This document shows positions 19,597 to 28,458 of a stretch of 64,000 nucleotides of DNA, piece by piece. Position 1 is the stretch's first letter. Each line of letters opens with the position of its first letter. The stretch is from Beijerinckiaceae bacterium (GTDB taxonomy: Bacteria; Pseudomonadota; Alphaproteobacteria; Rhizobiales; Beijerinckiaceae). Below the pieces are notes generated by a model. That model was not told the DNA's origin and did no database searches. It was given only the letters and a program-made list of their open reading frames with translations. The DNA lies in assembly GCA_004564215.1 (NCBI GenBank), contig CP024846.1, positions 2,170,001 through 2,234,000 of the forward strand. The letters are read 5' to 3'. The translations under genes were made by a program, and so were the position numbers.

Positions 19597-21243
19597 ATGG
19601 CGGATGGCGAAGTTGCACAGGCTCTGGCTGCGCTCAAGGCCCATAGGGCCGCGATAGGCGCGCGAACGATCGTCGATCTGTTTGCCGACGATCCGCAACG
19701 ATTTGAACGCTTCCACATCAAACATGGCGATCTTCTGTTCGATTTCTCGAAGCATCGGGCCGACGAGGAAACGCTCCGGCTGCTCGGCAATCTCGCACGC
19801 GCCGCCGGTGTCGAGGCACGGCGGGCGGCCCTGTTTGCCGGCGAGCCGGTCAACGCGACGGAGCATCGGCCTGCGCTGCACATGGCTTTGCGCAATCTTT
19901 CGGGAAAGCCGATGTTCTCCGAAGGCCGGGATGTCATGCCGGAGGTCCTGGCCGAGCGGGCCAAGATGGAAGCCTTCGCCGAGGCGGTGCGCAACGGCGA
20001 CGTCAAGGCCGCGAATGGCGCGCGATTTACCGACATTGTGAACATCGGCATTGGCGGCTCGGATCTTGGTCCCGCGATGGCCGCGCGCGTGCTGTTGCCC
20101 TTCGTCGCGGGGCATCTGACCTTGCACACCGTGTCCAATGTCGACGGCGCCGATCTCGGCGACACACTCAAGCGGGTGCCGCTCGAAACCACGCTTTTCA
20201 TCGTTTGCTCGAAAACCTTCACCACGATCGAGACGATGACCAACGCTGCCTCGGCGCGCAAAGCCGTCGCGGCGAAGCTCGGTGAGGCGGCGGTTGCCGA
20301 TCATTTCTGCGCGGTTTCCACCCATCTCGATAAAATCGCCGCCTTCGGCATCCGCAGCGATCGGGTCTTCGGGTTTTGGGATTGGGTCGGCGGGCGCTAT
20401 TCGCTCTGGTCGTCGATCGGGCTTTTACTGGCGATCGGTATCGGCAAGGAAAAATTCAATGAATTCCTGCGCGGCGGCCAGGATATCGATGCCCACTTCG
20501 TGGAGGCTCCGCTCGACCGCAATGTTCCAGTCCTGATGGCGCTTCTCGGCATCTGGTACCGTAACATCTGGGGTTTTGCGACCCATGCCGTCATTCCCTA
20601 TGACGAACGCATGGCCAGATTTCCGGCCTATCTGCAGCAGCTCGAAATGGAATCGAACGGGAAATCGGTGGGCCTCGACGGGGCGCGCGCCAAGCTGGAG
20701 ACCGCGCCGATCATTTTTGGAGAGCCAGGGACGAATGGCCAGCACGCCTTCTTCCAGCTCTTGCATCAGGGCACCGAAATCGTGCCGATCGATTTTCTCG
20801 TGGCGGCGCAGCCTTTGGACGCGGACACCGCGCATCACCAGATGTTGTTTGCCAATTGCCTGGCCCAGAGCCAAGCTCTAATGCAGGGATTACCGCTGCA
20901 GGAAGTCGAGACCCGGTTGCGCGCCCAAGGGCTCGGCCAGGCGGCCATCGAGGCGCTCGCGCCACATAAGGTCTTCGAAGGCAACCGCCCCTCGAGCACT
21001 TTTCTCTATAAGCAGATGTCGCCACGCGTCCTCGGCCAGTTGATCGCCCTCTATGAACACAAGGTCTTCGTCCAGGGCGTGATCTGGAATATCAATTCCT
21101 TCGATCAATGGGGCGTCGAACTCGGCAAGGAACTCGCCAATAAGCTGTTGCCGATCGTCGCCGATCGGAGCCGCTCGACGGCCGGCCTGGACGCGTCGAC
21201 CGCCGGCCTCATCCAAGAGGCGCGCGAATATGGCGAAGGCTGA
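19597..21243 (+). CDS. pgi: Glucose-6-phosphate isomerase
   Basis: Pgi interconverts glucose-6-phosphate and fructose-6-phosphate in glycolysis and gluconeogenesis. The 548-residue product is of typical length. It carries the sugar-phosphate site INIGIGGSDLGPAMA, SKTFTTIETMTNA, the catalytic-glutamate region QQLEMESNGKSV (PGI signature) and EPGTNGQHAFFQLLHQG, and the C-terminal active-site lysine segment FDQWGVELGKELA. It follows the glnK-amtB terminators and presumably has its own promoter. It is convergent with the HPr gene, 17 bp away. Confidence 0.97.
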   Translation: MADGEVAQALAALKAHRAAIGARTIVDLFADDPQRFERFHIKHGDLLFDFSKHRADEETLRLLGNLARAAGVEARRAALFAGEPVNATEHRPALHMALRNLSGKPMFSEGRDVMPEVLAERAKMEAFAEAVRNGDVKAANGARFTDIVNIGIGGSDLGPAMAARVLLPFVAGHLTLHTVSNVDGADLGDTLKRVPLETTLFIVCSKTFTTIETMTNAASARKAVAAKLGEAAVADHFCAVSTHLDKIAAFGIRSDRVFGFWDWVGGRYSLWSSIGLLLAIGIGKEKFNEFLRGGQDIDAHFVEAPLDRNVPVLMALLGIWYRNIWGFATHAVIPYDERMARFPAYLQQLEMESNGKSVGLDGARAKLETAPIIFGEPGTNGQHAFFQLLHQGTEIVPIDFLVAAQPLDADTAHHQMLFANCLAQSQALMQGLPLQEVETRLRAQGLGQAAIEALAPHKVFEGNRPSSTFLYKQMSPRVLGQLIALYEHKVFVQGVIWNINSFDQWGVELGKELANKLLPIVADRSRSTAGLDASTAGLIQEAREYGEG

Positions 21244-21260
21244 GGGCGGCGTTTTGCCGG

Positions 21261-21596
21261 TCACTCATCCTCGCCGAAGCGATCGGCAACCAGCGCTGCG
21301 ATCGCCTCGAGAGCCTGCGTTGCCTGAGCCCCGGTGGCGGTGAAGGTCACCGTCATTCCCGGACCTGCGCCGAGCGTCAATATGCCCATGATCGAAGTTC
21401 CGCCGACGGTCTCACCGCAGCGGCTGACCGTGATTTGGACATCGAACCCGTCGATGCATTGCACGAGTTTTGCGGTCGCGCGCGCATGCAGCCCCTTGCG
21501 GTTGACGATTTCGACCGTGCGCACCAGCACGCCTTCAGGGGCCTCGAATTCGGGGCAATCGCTGGCGTCGGCGGATTTGACGTTTTCCGAGCTCAT
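21261..21596 (-). CDS. ptsH: HPr-type phosphocarrier protein
   Basis: HPr/NPr passes phosphate from enzyme I to EIIA in the phosphotransferase chain. The 111-residue product has the active-site histidine H38 in NRKGLHARATAKLV. It also keeps the regulatory serine (S68 in GGTSIMGILTLG) that HprK phosphorylates in other bacteria. A 22-residue N-terminal extension precedes the fold. Together with EIIA (4-bp ATGA overlap) and hprK it forms the reduced regulatory PTS of alphaproteobacteria, with no sugar permease nearby. Confidence 0.93.
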   Translation of the reverse strand: MSSENVKSADASDCPEFEAPEGVLVRTVEIVNRKGLHARATAKLVQCIDGFDVQITVSRCGETVGGTSIMGILTLGAGPGMTVTFTATGAQATQALEAIAALVADRFGEDE

Positions 21597-21994
21597 TTTC
21601 CGCTCAATACCCGGCTCGCGACATAAATATATTTCCGCCCTGCTTCCTGGGCCTGGATCACGGCCTGTTCCAGGTTGGTGCTGTCCCGCAAGGAGGCCAG
21701 CTTAATCAGCATCGGCAAATTGACGCCGGCGATGACCTCTATATGGGAATCGTACATAACCGAGATCGCGAGGTTCGAAGGCGTCCCGCCGAACATATCG
21801 GTAAGTACCACCACGCCGTCGCCGCTGTCGACCTTGGCCACGGCGGCAACGATATCCTTGCGCCGCTGCTCAATATCGTCGTCCGGACCGATCGCAATCG
21901 ATTCGATCTGTTTTTGCGGACCGACCACATGTTCCAACGCGGCACGAAATTCCGATGCCAGGTGGCCGTGGGTCACGAGGACGATTCCAATCAT
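21593..21994 (-). CDS. PTS EIIA component, mannose-type fold
   Basis: A 133-residue EIIA-Man-type protein, with phosphoacceptor H9 in IGIVLVTHGHLA and the family motif VVLTDMFGGTPSNLA. In this cluster it is the terminal phosphate acceptor rather than part of a sugar transporter, because no EIIB/C/D genes are present. Start is ATG at 21994; an in-frame TTG precedes it. It is translationally coupled to the downstream HPr gene. A 413-bp gap separates it from hprK upstream, so it probably has its own promoter. Confidence 0.9.
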   Translation of the reverse strand: MIGIVLVTHGHLASEFRAALEHVVGPQKQIESIAIGPDDDIEQRRKDIVAAVAKVDSGDGVVVLTDMFGGTPSNLAISVMYDSHIEVIAGVNLPMLIKLASLRDSTNLEQAVIQAQEAGRKYIYVASRVLSGK

Positions 21995-22407
21995 CAAACG
22001 TACCTGTTCGTTCAGGAACCTCGTGCCTGAGCGGCACGGACGTGAGTGGTGTTCGTCAAGGCAGGGACCATGCGTAGACCAAAGGTGAGAGGCGCCGTGA
22101 CAGAGCCCGGCAGCTCACGTGGGTTAACCGTTTAATACCAAGGATAGAAGATAGCTACTCGCCCCACATTCGCGAAGGTTGTTCCAAAAATGATAAAAAT
22201 CTAACCCCACAAACGCACCTTCACGCATGACCTGATCGGAACGATCGCCGATCAAGACAAGTTCGCGGCGCCATCTTGTGCGGCGCAATGGAATTGGCAA
22301 GCGAAATGACATGCCATTGGTTCCGATGGGACAGATTTATGTCAGTTTGATTTGGACGGATGCCGATCCCGAAATGCCTATCCATAAGCGGAAAGTCCTG
22401 TTTGTAT
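21995..22407 (-). other. Gap between hprK and the EIIA gene, no gene recognised
   Basis: About 410 bp. Short open frames exist on both strands but none has a ribosome binding site plus plausible protein composition. The stretch is somewhat AT-richer near 22125-22230, which would suit a promoter for the EIIA-HPr pair on the minus strand. I could not point to a convincing -35/-10 pair. Confidence 0.4.
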
Positions 22408-22917
22408 TCAACGGAACCTTGAAAGCGACGGCAGCTGGTGGCGCTGGCGTAGATTTGCCAGCACAGCCCGCGCGAGGTCCGAAGCTGCGGCGTCTTGCCG
22501 CAGGGTCAGACAAGGCAAGTTTGCACCGGCGACGGTGACCTGGTCCTGGTCTGGTTCGGGATACCTTGGGATCGGGGCGCCCGCATCGGCAAGATCGACC
22601 ACAAGCCGAAGCACAGCGGCAGGCAGAAACGGCACCTCGAGGATACCTTGGCCGCGGGACTCGATTTTTCCAAGGATCAACGGGTGCCCGCGGGCGATGA
22701 GGCGACCGGCTTTCAGTTCAACGCCAATCCTGTCATCGCCGATGAGGCGGGCGAACAGGCCGGCGTGCTCGGCGGCTTCGATCAGTGCGAAAGCCAGCCG
22801 GCTCTTGCCTGAACCCGAGCTGCCCCGAATCAACACGCCGGCCTCTCCCAGGACAACCGCCGTTGCATGGACTGACTGCCGCGGGGTATCGGTCGACTCG
22901 ACAATTAAATCGGACAA
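22408..22917 (-). CDS. hprK: HPr kinase/phosphorylase, short alphaproteobacterial form
   Basis: HprK phosphorylates and dephosphorylates HPr on a serine. The 169-residue product is only the C-terminal catalytic half of the Gram-positive enzyme, as is usual in alphaproteobacteria. It shows P-loop GSSGSGKS (residues 32-39), LIGDDRIGVEL and the family signature IESRGQGILEVPF. The start is probably TTG at 22917, only 4 nt after the chvG stop, so it is coupled to chvG. The cluster order chvI-chvG-hprK-EIIA-HPr is conserved in Rhizobiales. Confidence 0.93.
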   Translation of the reverse strand: MSDLIVESTDTPRQSVHATAVVLGEAGVLIRGSSGSGKSRLAFALIEAAEHAGLFARLIGDDRIGVELKAGRLIARGHPLILGKIESRGQGILEVPFLPAAVLRLVVDLADAGAPIPRYPEPDQDQVTVAGANLPCLTLRQDAAASDLARAVLANLRQRHQLPSLSRFR

Positions 22918-22921
22918 GATA

Positions 22922-24757
22922 TTATTGTGCTCTAGGTAAGAACACCAGGAAGCGGGCGCCGAGCACCGGGGTCACCCCATCCTTATCGGGGGGGCCAACT
23001 CGGTTGAGCGCCGAGATGTAGCCGCCATGGGCCTCGATGATCTGCCGGGAAATGGAAAGACCAAGTCCGGAGTTCTGACCAAAACCTTGTTCGGGGCGGT
23101 CGGTATAAAACCGCTCGAAAATGCGCTCATAGGCGTCGGCCGGAATGCCCGGACCGTCATCGTCGATGACAACTTCAAAACCGTCGGTGATATGGCCCTG
23201 GGCCGAATGGGCTCTGGCGAGCCGCAGAAGCAGGCGGACGCTTCCGCCAGGCTCCGAAAACGAGCGGGCATTGTCGATCAGATTATTGAAAACTTGGCCG
23301 AGGCGGGAATCATGGCCGAGAACCATATAGCTCAACCTGCGGGGGTCGTTGAAGGCTTCCCGGGCGATGGTCAGGCTGACGCGCACGGCGCCGGTGTCGG
23401 TGACCAAATTGGCCACGGCGACGACCGCTTCAAGCAGCCGGGTAAGATCCACAAGGTCAACGTCGGCGCGCGCCAATTCGGCATCGAGTCGCGACGCGTC
23501 GGAAATATCGCTGATCAACCGATCAAGCCGGCGCACGTCATGCTCAATGATCGCCAGCAGCGCGCGCCGCGATTCCGGCGCGCGGGCGATCGGCAGGGTT
23601 TCAACCGCGCTGCGCAAAGAGGTCAGCGGGTTTTTCAGTTCATGCGCCACATCGGCAGCGAAGCTTTCGATCGCCTCGATGCGGTCGTAGAGAGCCTTGG
23701 TCATATCCCGCAAGGCCCCGGAAAGATGCCCGATTTCATCCGAACGCCCCGTGAAATCGGGAATTTCCCGGCGTGACTTCGTCCCCTTCCGGACTCTTTC
23801 CGCTGCTTCCGCCAAGCGCCGGATCGGCTCCGCTATGGTTCCGGCGATAAACATGGACAGAAGGAACATGATCGCCGAGGAGACCAGAAAGATTCGGACG
23901 ATCGCCCCTCGCTCGGACCCGATAATCTTGTCGATGTCGTCGCCTTGGGTCGATAGGAGCAGGGCGCCACGCACGGCCCGGAAACGTTGGATGGGCACGG
24001 CGACGGACACAATCGTCTCGCCTTTGGCGTTGACCCGAACCACCGAGCGTGCGCCGCCGCTCAGGGCGCGCGCCACTTCCGGATAATTCTTGCCGTTGCT
24101 GACACCAATGTCCTCATAAAGCGGAAGGTCGGAGCGGCCAAACAGCCGTTTGAACCAATTGCCGATGCCCTCCAACGGGTTCTTGGAATCTTCCCGTGCC
24201 GGCGGCGGCAGGTCGAACCGCATGATGTTCGCGCGGCTGGTCAAGGAGCGCGAATCAAGCAGCAGGTAGCCGTCGCGATCATAGATGCGCGCCCGCGTCC
24301 GAGTCGGCGAGGCAAGACGATGCAGAACCGGACCGACGCGCTCAGGATTGATGGAAAACTCCAGGGACGGAACCGTCTCCTCGGCGAGCGCGTAGCTTTC
24401 TCCCGGGGAGAGCTGCAGCAGCTTTTCCGGATCGATGGCGATCGAATCGGTTTCCACCGTGGCGGAAGCGGCGACCGCCGCGGCAATGATTTCCCCCTGG
24501 ATCTGAAGGCTTTGAACCCGCGCGTCGATCAGCCCTTCGCGAAACTGGTTCAAATACAGAAAGCCGATCAGCAGAGCGACGAGGCCGCCGAGGTTCAAGA
24601 CAACGATGCGGCGTGTCAGCGGAGAGGCAAATCGCGCACCGGCGGCGCGGGCGAAAGCCCGCAGGCGTACCGCAAGACCCCGCCGGATACGCTTAACCCG
24701 CCGCGCGGCCTCAAACGCTCGTTCGAAGCCCAGCCCCTCCCGCGCTTCAAAGCTCAT
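22922..24757 (-). CDS. chvG: Sensor histidine kinase ChvG (ExoS)
   Basis: ChvG/ExoS is the inner-membrane kinase that, with ChvI and the periplasmic inhibitor ExoR, controls acid response, exopolysaccharide, motility and envelope genes in rhizobia and Agrobacterium. The 611-residue protein has a first transmembrane helix (IVVLNLGGLVALLIGFLYL), a periplasmic domain of about 250 residues, and a second helix (IFLVSSAIMFLLSMFIAG). HAMP and HisKA follow, with the phospho-histidine in FAADVAHELKNPLTSL, and then HATPase motifs NNLIDNARSFS, DDDGPGIPADA and GLGLSISRQI. MSFEAREG at 24757 is the likely start; the frame is open to 24871. Confidence 0.94.
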   Translation of the reverse strand: MSFEAREGLGFERAFEAARRVKRIRRGLAVRLRAFARAAGARFASPLTRRIVVLNLGGLVALLIGFLYLNQFREGLIDARVQSLQIQGEIIAAAVAASATVETDSIAIDPEKLLQLSPGESYALAEETVPSLEFSINPERVGPVLHRLASPTRTRARIYDRDGYLLLDSRSLTSRANIMRFDLPPPAREDSKNPLEGIGNWFKRLFGRSDLPLYEDIGVSNGKNYPEVARALSGGARSVVRVNAKGETIVSVAVPIQRFRAVRGALLLSTQGDDIDKIIGSERGAIVRIFLVSSAIMFLLSMFIAGTIAEPIRRLAEAAERVRKGTKSRREIPDFTGRSDEIGHLSGALRDMTKALYDRIEAIESFAADVAHELKNPLTSLRSAVETLPIARAPESRRALLAIIEHDVRRLDRLISDISDASRLDAELARADVDLVDLTRLLEAVVAVANLVTDTGAVRVSLTIAREAFNDPRRLSYMVLGHDSRLGQVFNNLIDNARSFSEPGGSVRLLLRLARAHSAQGHITDGFEVVIDDDGPGIPADAYERIFERFYTDRPEQGFGQNSGLGLSISRQIIEAHGGYISALNRVGPPDKDGVTPVLGARFLVFLPRAQ

Positions 24758-24991
24758 TGACCGGTTATTCCAACCCGCAAAGCAGAAAGTCCCATGGGCA
24801 AGTCCCGAAAAGGTGACCGGACTCTTTCCCGGCATGAATCGGCCGTAGGCTGCGCCGATGAATATAGCCAATCCACAGCTGCCGGCGCGGATTGCTCAGG
24901 CCGCTGTCTTAGCAGCAGCGCAAAAAAAACTCAAAAAAATCCGCTTTTGGGCACAAGCGATGGCTTAGCCGGATGGCTCAGTTTGACCCAA

Positions 24992-25687
24992 TCATTCCTT
25001 GAAACGATAGCCCACGCCATAGAGCGTTTCGATCATTTCGAATTCGTCGTCCACCACCTTAAATTTCTTCCGCAGCCGCTTGATGTGGCTGTCTATGGTG
25101 CGGTCGTCGACATAGACCTGATCGTCGTAGGCCGCGTCCATCAAGGCATTGCGGCTTTTGACGACGCCAGGTCTCGTGGCCAGCGCCTGAAGAATGAGAA
25201 ATTCGGTGACCGTCAGAGTGACCGTATCATTCTTCCAGGTGCAGGCATGGCGCTCGGGGTCCATCTTCAGCTGGCCGCGCTCGAGAATCTTCGCTTCGGT
25301 TTCCTTCTGGGACCCTGGTTCCTTGGGATTGGCGCGGCGCAAAATAGCCTTGACGCGCTCGACGAGAAGCCGCTGCGAGAACGGCTTCCGGATGAAATCG
25401 TCGGCCCCCATCTTGAGGCCGAACAATTCATCGATTTCCTCGTCTTTCGAGGTCAGGAATATCACCGGCACATCGGATTTTTGGCGCAGGCGGCGCAGCA
25501 ATTCCATCCCGTCCATGCGGGGCATCTTGATGTCAATAATGGCAAGATCCGGCGGATTGGTTTTCATGTCGTCGAGCGCGGTCGACCCGTCGGTATAGGT
25601 TTGGACGCGGTAGCCTTCTCCCTCAAGGGCAATCGCCACGGAGGTGAGGATATTGCGGTCGTCGTCAACCAAGGCAATCGTCGGCAT
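24992..25687 (-). CDS. chvI: Response regulator ChvI (OmpR family)
   Basis: The 231-residue product has a receiver domain with acidic pocket DDD (residues 8-10), phospho-acceptor D52 ([12 protein letters not shown]) and the conserved lysine in [11 protein letters not shown] winged-helix DNA-binding domain follows, ending [16 protein letters not shown] and YGVGYRF. It is the cognate regulator of ChvG, encoded 234 bp downstream. A perfect 20-bp palindrome lies 16 bp before its start codon. In many relatives pckA is the divergent neighbour; here that place is taken by a methyltransferase gene. Confidence 0.95.
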   Translation of the reverse strand: MPTIALVDDDRNILTSVAIALEGEGYRVQTYTDGSTALDDMKTNPPDLAIIDIKMPRMDGMELLRRLRQKSDVPVIFLTSKDEEIDELFGLKMGADDFIRKPFSQRLLVERVKAILRRANPKEPGSQKETEAKILERGQLKMDPERHACTWKNDTVTLTVTEFLILQALATRPGVVKSRNALMDAAYDDQVYVDDRTIDSHIKRLRKKFKVVDDEFEMIETLYGVGYRFKE

Positions 25688-26093
25688 GAATCGTCCTAAT
25701 TGCGAATTCGAGCGCTCGAATTCTTTTCCACGGGGTGGTTAGACCTTTAGCGACGCATTAGCGAAAGGTTTTCGCCCCGAATTGGCCGTTTTGTTGCGGC
25801 GCGGTCTATTAGAATCCGTGGCCGCAACGGCAAAAGGGTGCATTCAGCAGGCTTCAAGGGCAAAATTAACTACTATCCCTGGCTTCTCTATACACGCAGG
25901 GAACCTAAACCGCACCCGTTACCTGAACAATTGCTGTGTCTATCGCTCTCCGTTCGCGTTTGGTTTCGCCCGTGGCGTGACCGCTCTGCTTTGGCTCGGT
26001 CGAAATAACCTGGAGTTCGCCACATCAAATAACCTTAAGCTCCGTATAACAGGAAAAATGCGCGGCTGAAATAAGGCGGAGTTTGGGCGTCAC
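25688..26093. promoter_or_regulatory. Divergent spacer upstream of chvI with a perfect 20-bp palindrome
   Basis: The 406-bp spacer between chvI (minus) and the methyltransferase gene (plus) contains the perfect palindrome GAATTCGAGCGCTCGAATTC at 25704-25723, just upstream of the chvI start codon. In RNA it would hide or flank the chvI ribosome binding site; in DNA it could be an operator. Nothing else recognisable is present, and the short frame at 25782-26069 does not look coding. Confidence 0.55.
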
Positions 26094-26798
26094 ATGCCAA
26101 ATTTGAGAGCAGAGGGAGAAAACGCCGCGATTGCCGCCTTCACAAAGGATGCCGCCGTCTATGATCCGGTGCGGCGCGCTCTGATCCCGTGTTTTGATTC
26201 GTTTTACGGAAACATTGGCGAGTTGATCGCGGAAAAGGGAGTTACGGGTAAGACCCGCATCCTCGACCTCGGAGCGGGAACCGGTCTGGTCTCGGCGATG
26301 ATTCGGCAGAAATGGCAGAGCGTTTCATTGCAACTTCTCGATGGCTCGCAGGCGATGCTGGACCAGGCGCGCGGCCGTTTTGCCGGCGATGACTTGGTCT
26401 CTTTCGTCGAGGCGGATATGACGCAAGCCGAGCTCGGCGGGCCCTGGGACGTGGTCGTTTCCGCGCTCGCCATTCATCATTTGGAAGATGCGGTAAAACG
26501 CGAATTGTTCGGCCGAGTTTACGCTGCCTTGCAGTCAGATGGCTGGTTCATCAATGCCGATCAGGTTCGCGCCCCTGCACAAACGCGCCAGAACCGCGAC
26601 CATAGGATGTGGCGCGAACAGGCCCTGAAGCTTGGCGCGCGTGAGAGCGATCTCGTCGCCGCGGAAGAGAGGATGCGCCACGATCGATGCGCCACCCTTG
26701 AGGATCAATTGGCCTGGTTGCGGGACGCGGGCTTTGCTGACGTCGATTGCACCTTCAAGGCGTGGCACTTTGCGGTCTTCTGCGCCGTCAAAAGCTGA
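26094..26798 (+). CDS. Class I SAM-dependent methyltransferase
   Basis: A 234-residue protein with the class I methyltransferase fold: motif I ILDLGAGTGLVSAMI (about residues 60-74), the acidic residue at the end of strand 2 (LLDGSQAMLDQAR), motif III-like SFVEADMT, and motif IV VVVSALAIHHLEDA. The substrate is not evident. It is monocistronic and convergent with the DNA ligase gene, 4 bp away. Confidence 0.88.
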   Translation: MPNLRAEGENAAIAAFTKDAAVYDPVRRALIPCFDSFYGNIGELIAEKGVTGKTRILDLGAGTGLVSAMIRQKWQSVSLQLLDGSQAMLDQARGRFAGDDLVSFVEADMTQAELGGPWDVVVSALAIHHLEDAVKRELFGRVYAALQSDGWFINADQVRAPAQTRQNRDHRMWREQALKLGARESDLVAAEERMRHDRCATLEDQLAWLRDAGFADVDCTFKAWHFAVFCAVKS

Positions 26799-26802
26799 CG
26801 CG

Positions 26803-28458
26803 TCACGTCGAGGATAACAAAGCTTCGAGCGTTTCAATCCGGTCGGCTTCCGCCGCCGGCTTGTCCCAACGGATACGGGCGATCCGCGGGAACCGCATGG
26901 CGACGCCGGATTTGTGGCGGCTTGAGCGGTTCAGCCCCTCGAAAGCGATTTCCAGGACGAGACCCTGGGCCTCGCCATGGACGACTTCACGCACCGGCCC
27001 AAAACGATTGATCGTGTTTTCCCTTATATAGCGGTCGAGCAGTCGCAGTTCGGCGTCGGTAAAGCCAAAATAGGCCTTTCCTACGGGGACCAGGGCGCGG
27101 CCTTCATTGTCACCCCGCCAGACTCCGAATGTGTAATCCGAATAGAGAGACGAGCGCTTGCCATGGCCGCGTTGCGCATACATGAGCACGGCATCGACGG
27201 TGAACGGATCCCGTTTCCATTTGTACCAAAGTCCTTTGGGGCGTCCGGGCACATAGATCGAATCGGCGCGCTTCAGCATCACCCCTTCGATCGCTTCGGA
27301 ATCGCGCGTGGCGCCGAAAGCGAGGGGATCGTGCCTCGCACGTCCTAGGTCGGCCCAGGACGAAAACGGAACGAGGGTCGACAAATCGAGGCGCGGGCAG
27401 GCCGCTGCCGCGACAAAGGCTTCGAGTTTGTGCCGCCGCTCCACAAAGGGCAGGGGGCGCAAATCTCCGGCCTCGCTCCGCAGCAGATCATAGGCGCGGA
27501 TGTGAGCCGGATAATCGGCGCGAAGCTTTGCCGAGACCGTCTTTCGATTGAGCCTTTGCTGGAGAACCCCAAATGTCTCCACCCGCCCGCCACGCAGGAT
27601 CAGCAATTCGCCGTCCAGCGCGAAAGAGGGAGAGGGAATTTGCTCCAACGCCTCCATAAGATCGGGAAAAGCGGCCGAAATCTCTTCGCCGGTTCGCGAA
27701 AAAAGCCGAGTTATCCGTTGGCCACTAGGGGCCAGTCCGCCGACCGCCTCCACCCGAATGCCGTCCCATTTCCATTCGGCGCAAAATTCGTCGGCGACGA
27801 GTTCGTCAAAATCCTTGGCCTCGACCGGATGGGCGAGCATGGGCGGACAAAAGGGCGCCGGGTTGGTCGTGCTGGGCTTGGCTTCGCGTCCCTCGATCCA
27901 GGCAAAAAGGTCGAGATAGGGCGGCGCCACCCCATGCCAGATCTCTTCGATTTCTTTGGTGGTGACGCCCCCTTGATCGGCGAGGGCCGTTTTTGCAAGC
28001 CGCGCGGAAACGCCGATCCGGAGCGAACCCGTCACAAGTTTAAGCAGGGCCCAGCGGCCTGTCTCATCCAGCGCGTCGAGCCATCCGGCAAGCTTTCGGG
28101 GCAGATCGAGCTTGCCGGTCGAAGTGAGCCCTTCGATCACGTCGGACAAAAGAAGCGGCGCGCGATTTCCCGTTGTGGTGCTGGCCGGCGCTGGCCACAG
28201 CAGCGCAACCGTTTCAGATAAATCGCCGACAAAATCATAAGAAAGTTCGAAGAGGAAAGGGTCGAAGCGCTCGGCGATCAAAGCCCGGATAAGGCCTGGC
28301 TTCGCGTGCGGAAAAGATAGCGCGCCGGTCAATGCGGCCAGCGCGTAGCCGCGTTCGGGATCGGGAATGGTTCGGAAGAAATCCGTCATGAGACGCAATT
28401 TATTATTGCGCGAGGGCTCGAACCCGAGCCGGTCGATGAGTTCAGCGAAGCGGTTCAA
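26803..28458 (-). CDS. ATP-dependent DNA ligase of the exonuclease-associated (PP_1105-type) family
   Basis: A 551-residue ATP-dependent ligase with N-terminal DNA-binding domain, the nucleotidyltransferase motif EWKWDGIRVEA (Lys adenylated), motif III SFALDGELLI, motif IV EGVMLKR, motif V GLWYKWKRDP and a C-terminal OB domain. In Pseudomonas and many proteobacteria it is encoded with a metallo-beta-lactamase exonuclease, an Lhr-type helicase and a phosphoesterase as a proposed DNA repair set. Here only the exonuclease is adjacent. The start is best placed at TTG 28458, which overlaps the exonuclease stop codon (TTGA). The upstream open frame lies inside the exonuclease gene. Confidence 0.9.
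   Translation of the reverse strand: MNRFAELIDRLGFEPSRNNKLRLMTDFFRTIPDPERGYALAALTGALSFPHAKPGLIRALIAERFDPFLFELSYDFVGDLSETVALLWPAPASTTTGNRAPLLLSDVIEGLTSTGKLDLPRKLAGWLDALDETGRWALLKLVTGSLRIGVSARLAKTALADQGGVTTKEIEEIWHGVAPPYLDLFAWIEGREAKPSTTNPAPFCPPMLAHPVEAKDFDELVADEFCAEWKWDGIRVEAVGGLAPSGQRITRLFSRTGEEISAAFPDLMEALEQIPSPSFALDGELLILRGGRVETFGVLQQRLNRKTVSAKLRADYPAHIRAYDLLRSEAGDLRPLPFVERRHKLEAFVAAAACPRLDLSTLVPFSSWADLGRARHDPLAFGATRDSEAIEGVMLKRADSIYVPGRPKGLWYKWKRDPFTVDAVLMYAQRGHGKRSSLYSDYTFGVWRGDNEGRALVPVGKAYFGFTDAELRLLDRYIRENTINRFGPVREVVHGEAQGLVLEIAFEGLNRSSRHKSGVAMRFPRIARIRWDKPAAEADRIETLEALLSST

Noticed and set aside
25782..26069. 95-codon frame upstream of the methyltransferase
   Set aside because: Lies in the promoter region of chvI and the methyltransferase, composition not protein-like, no ribosome site.
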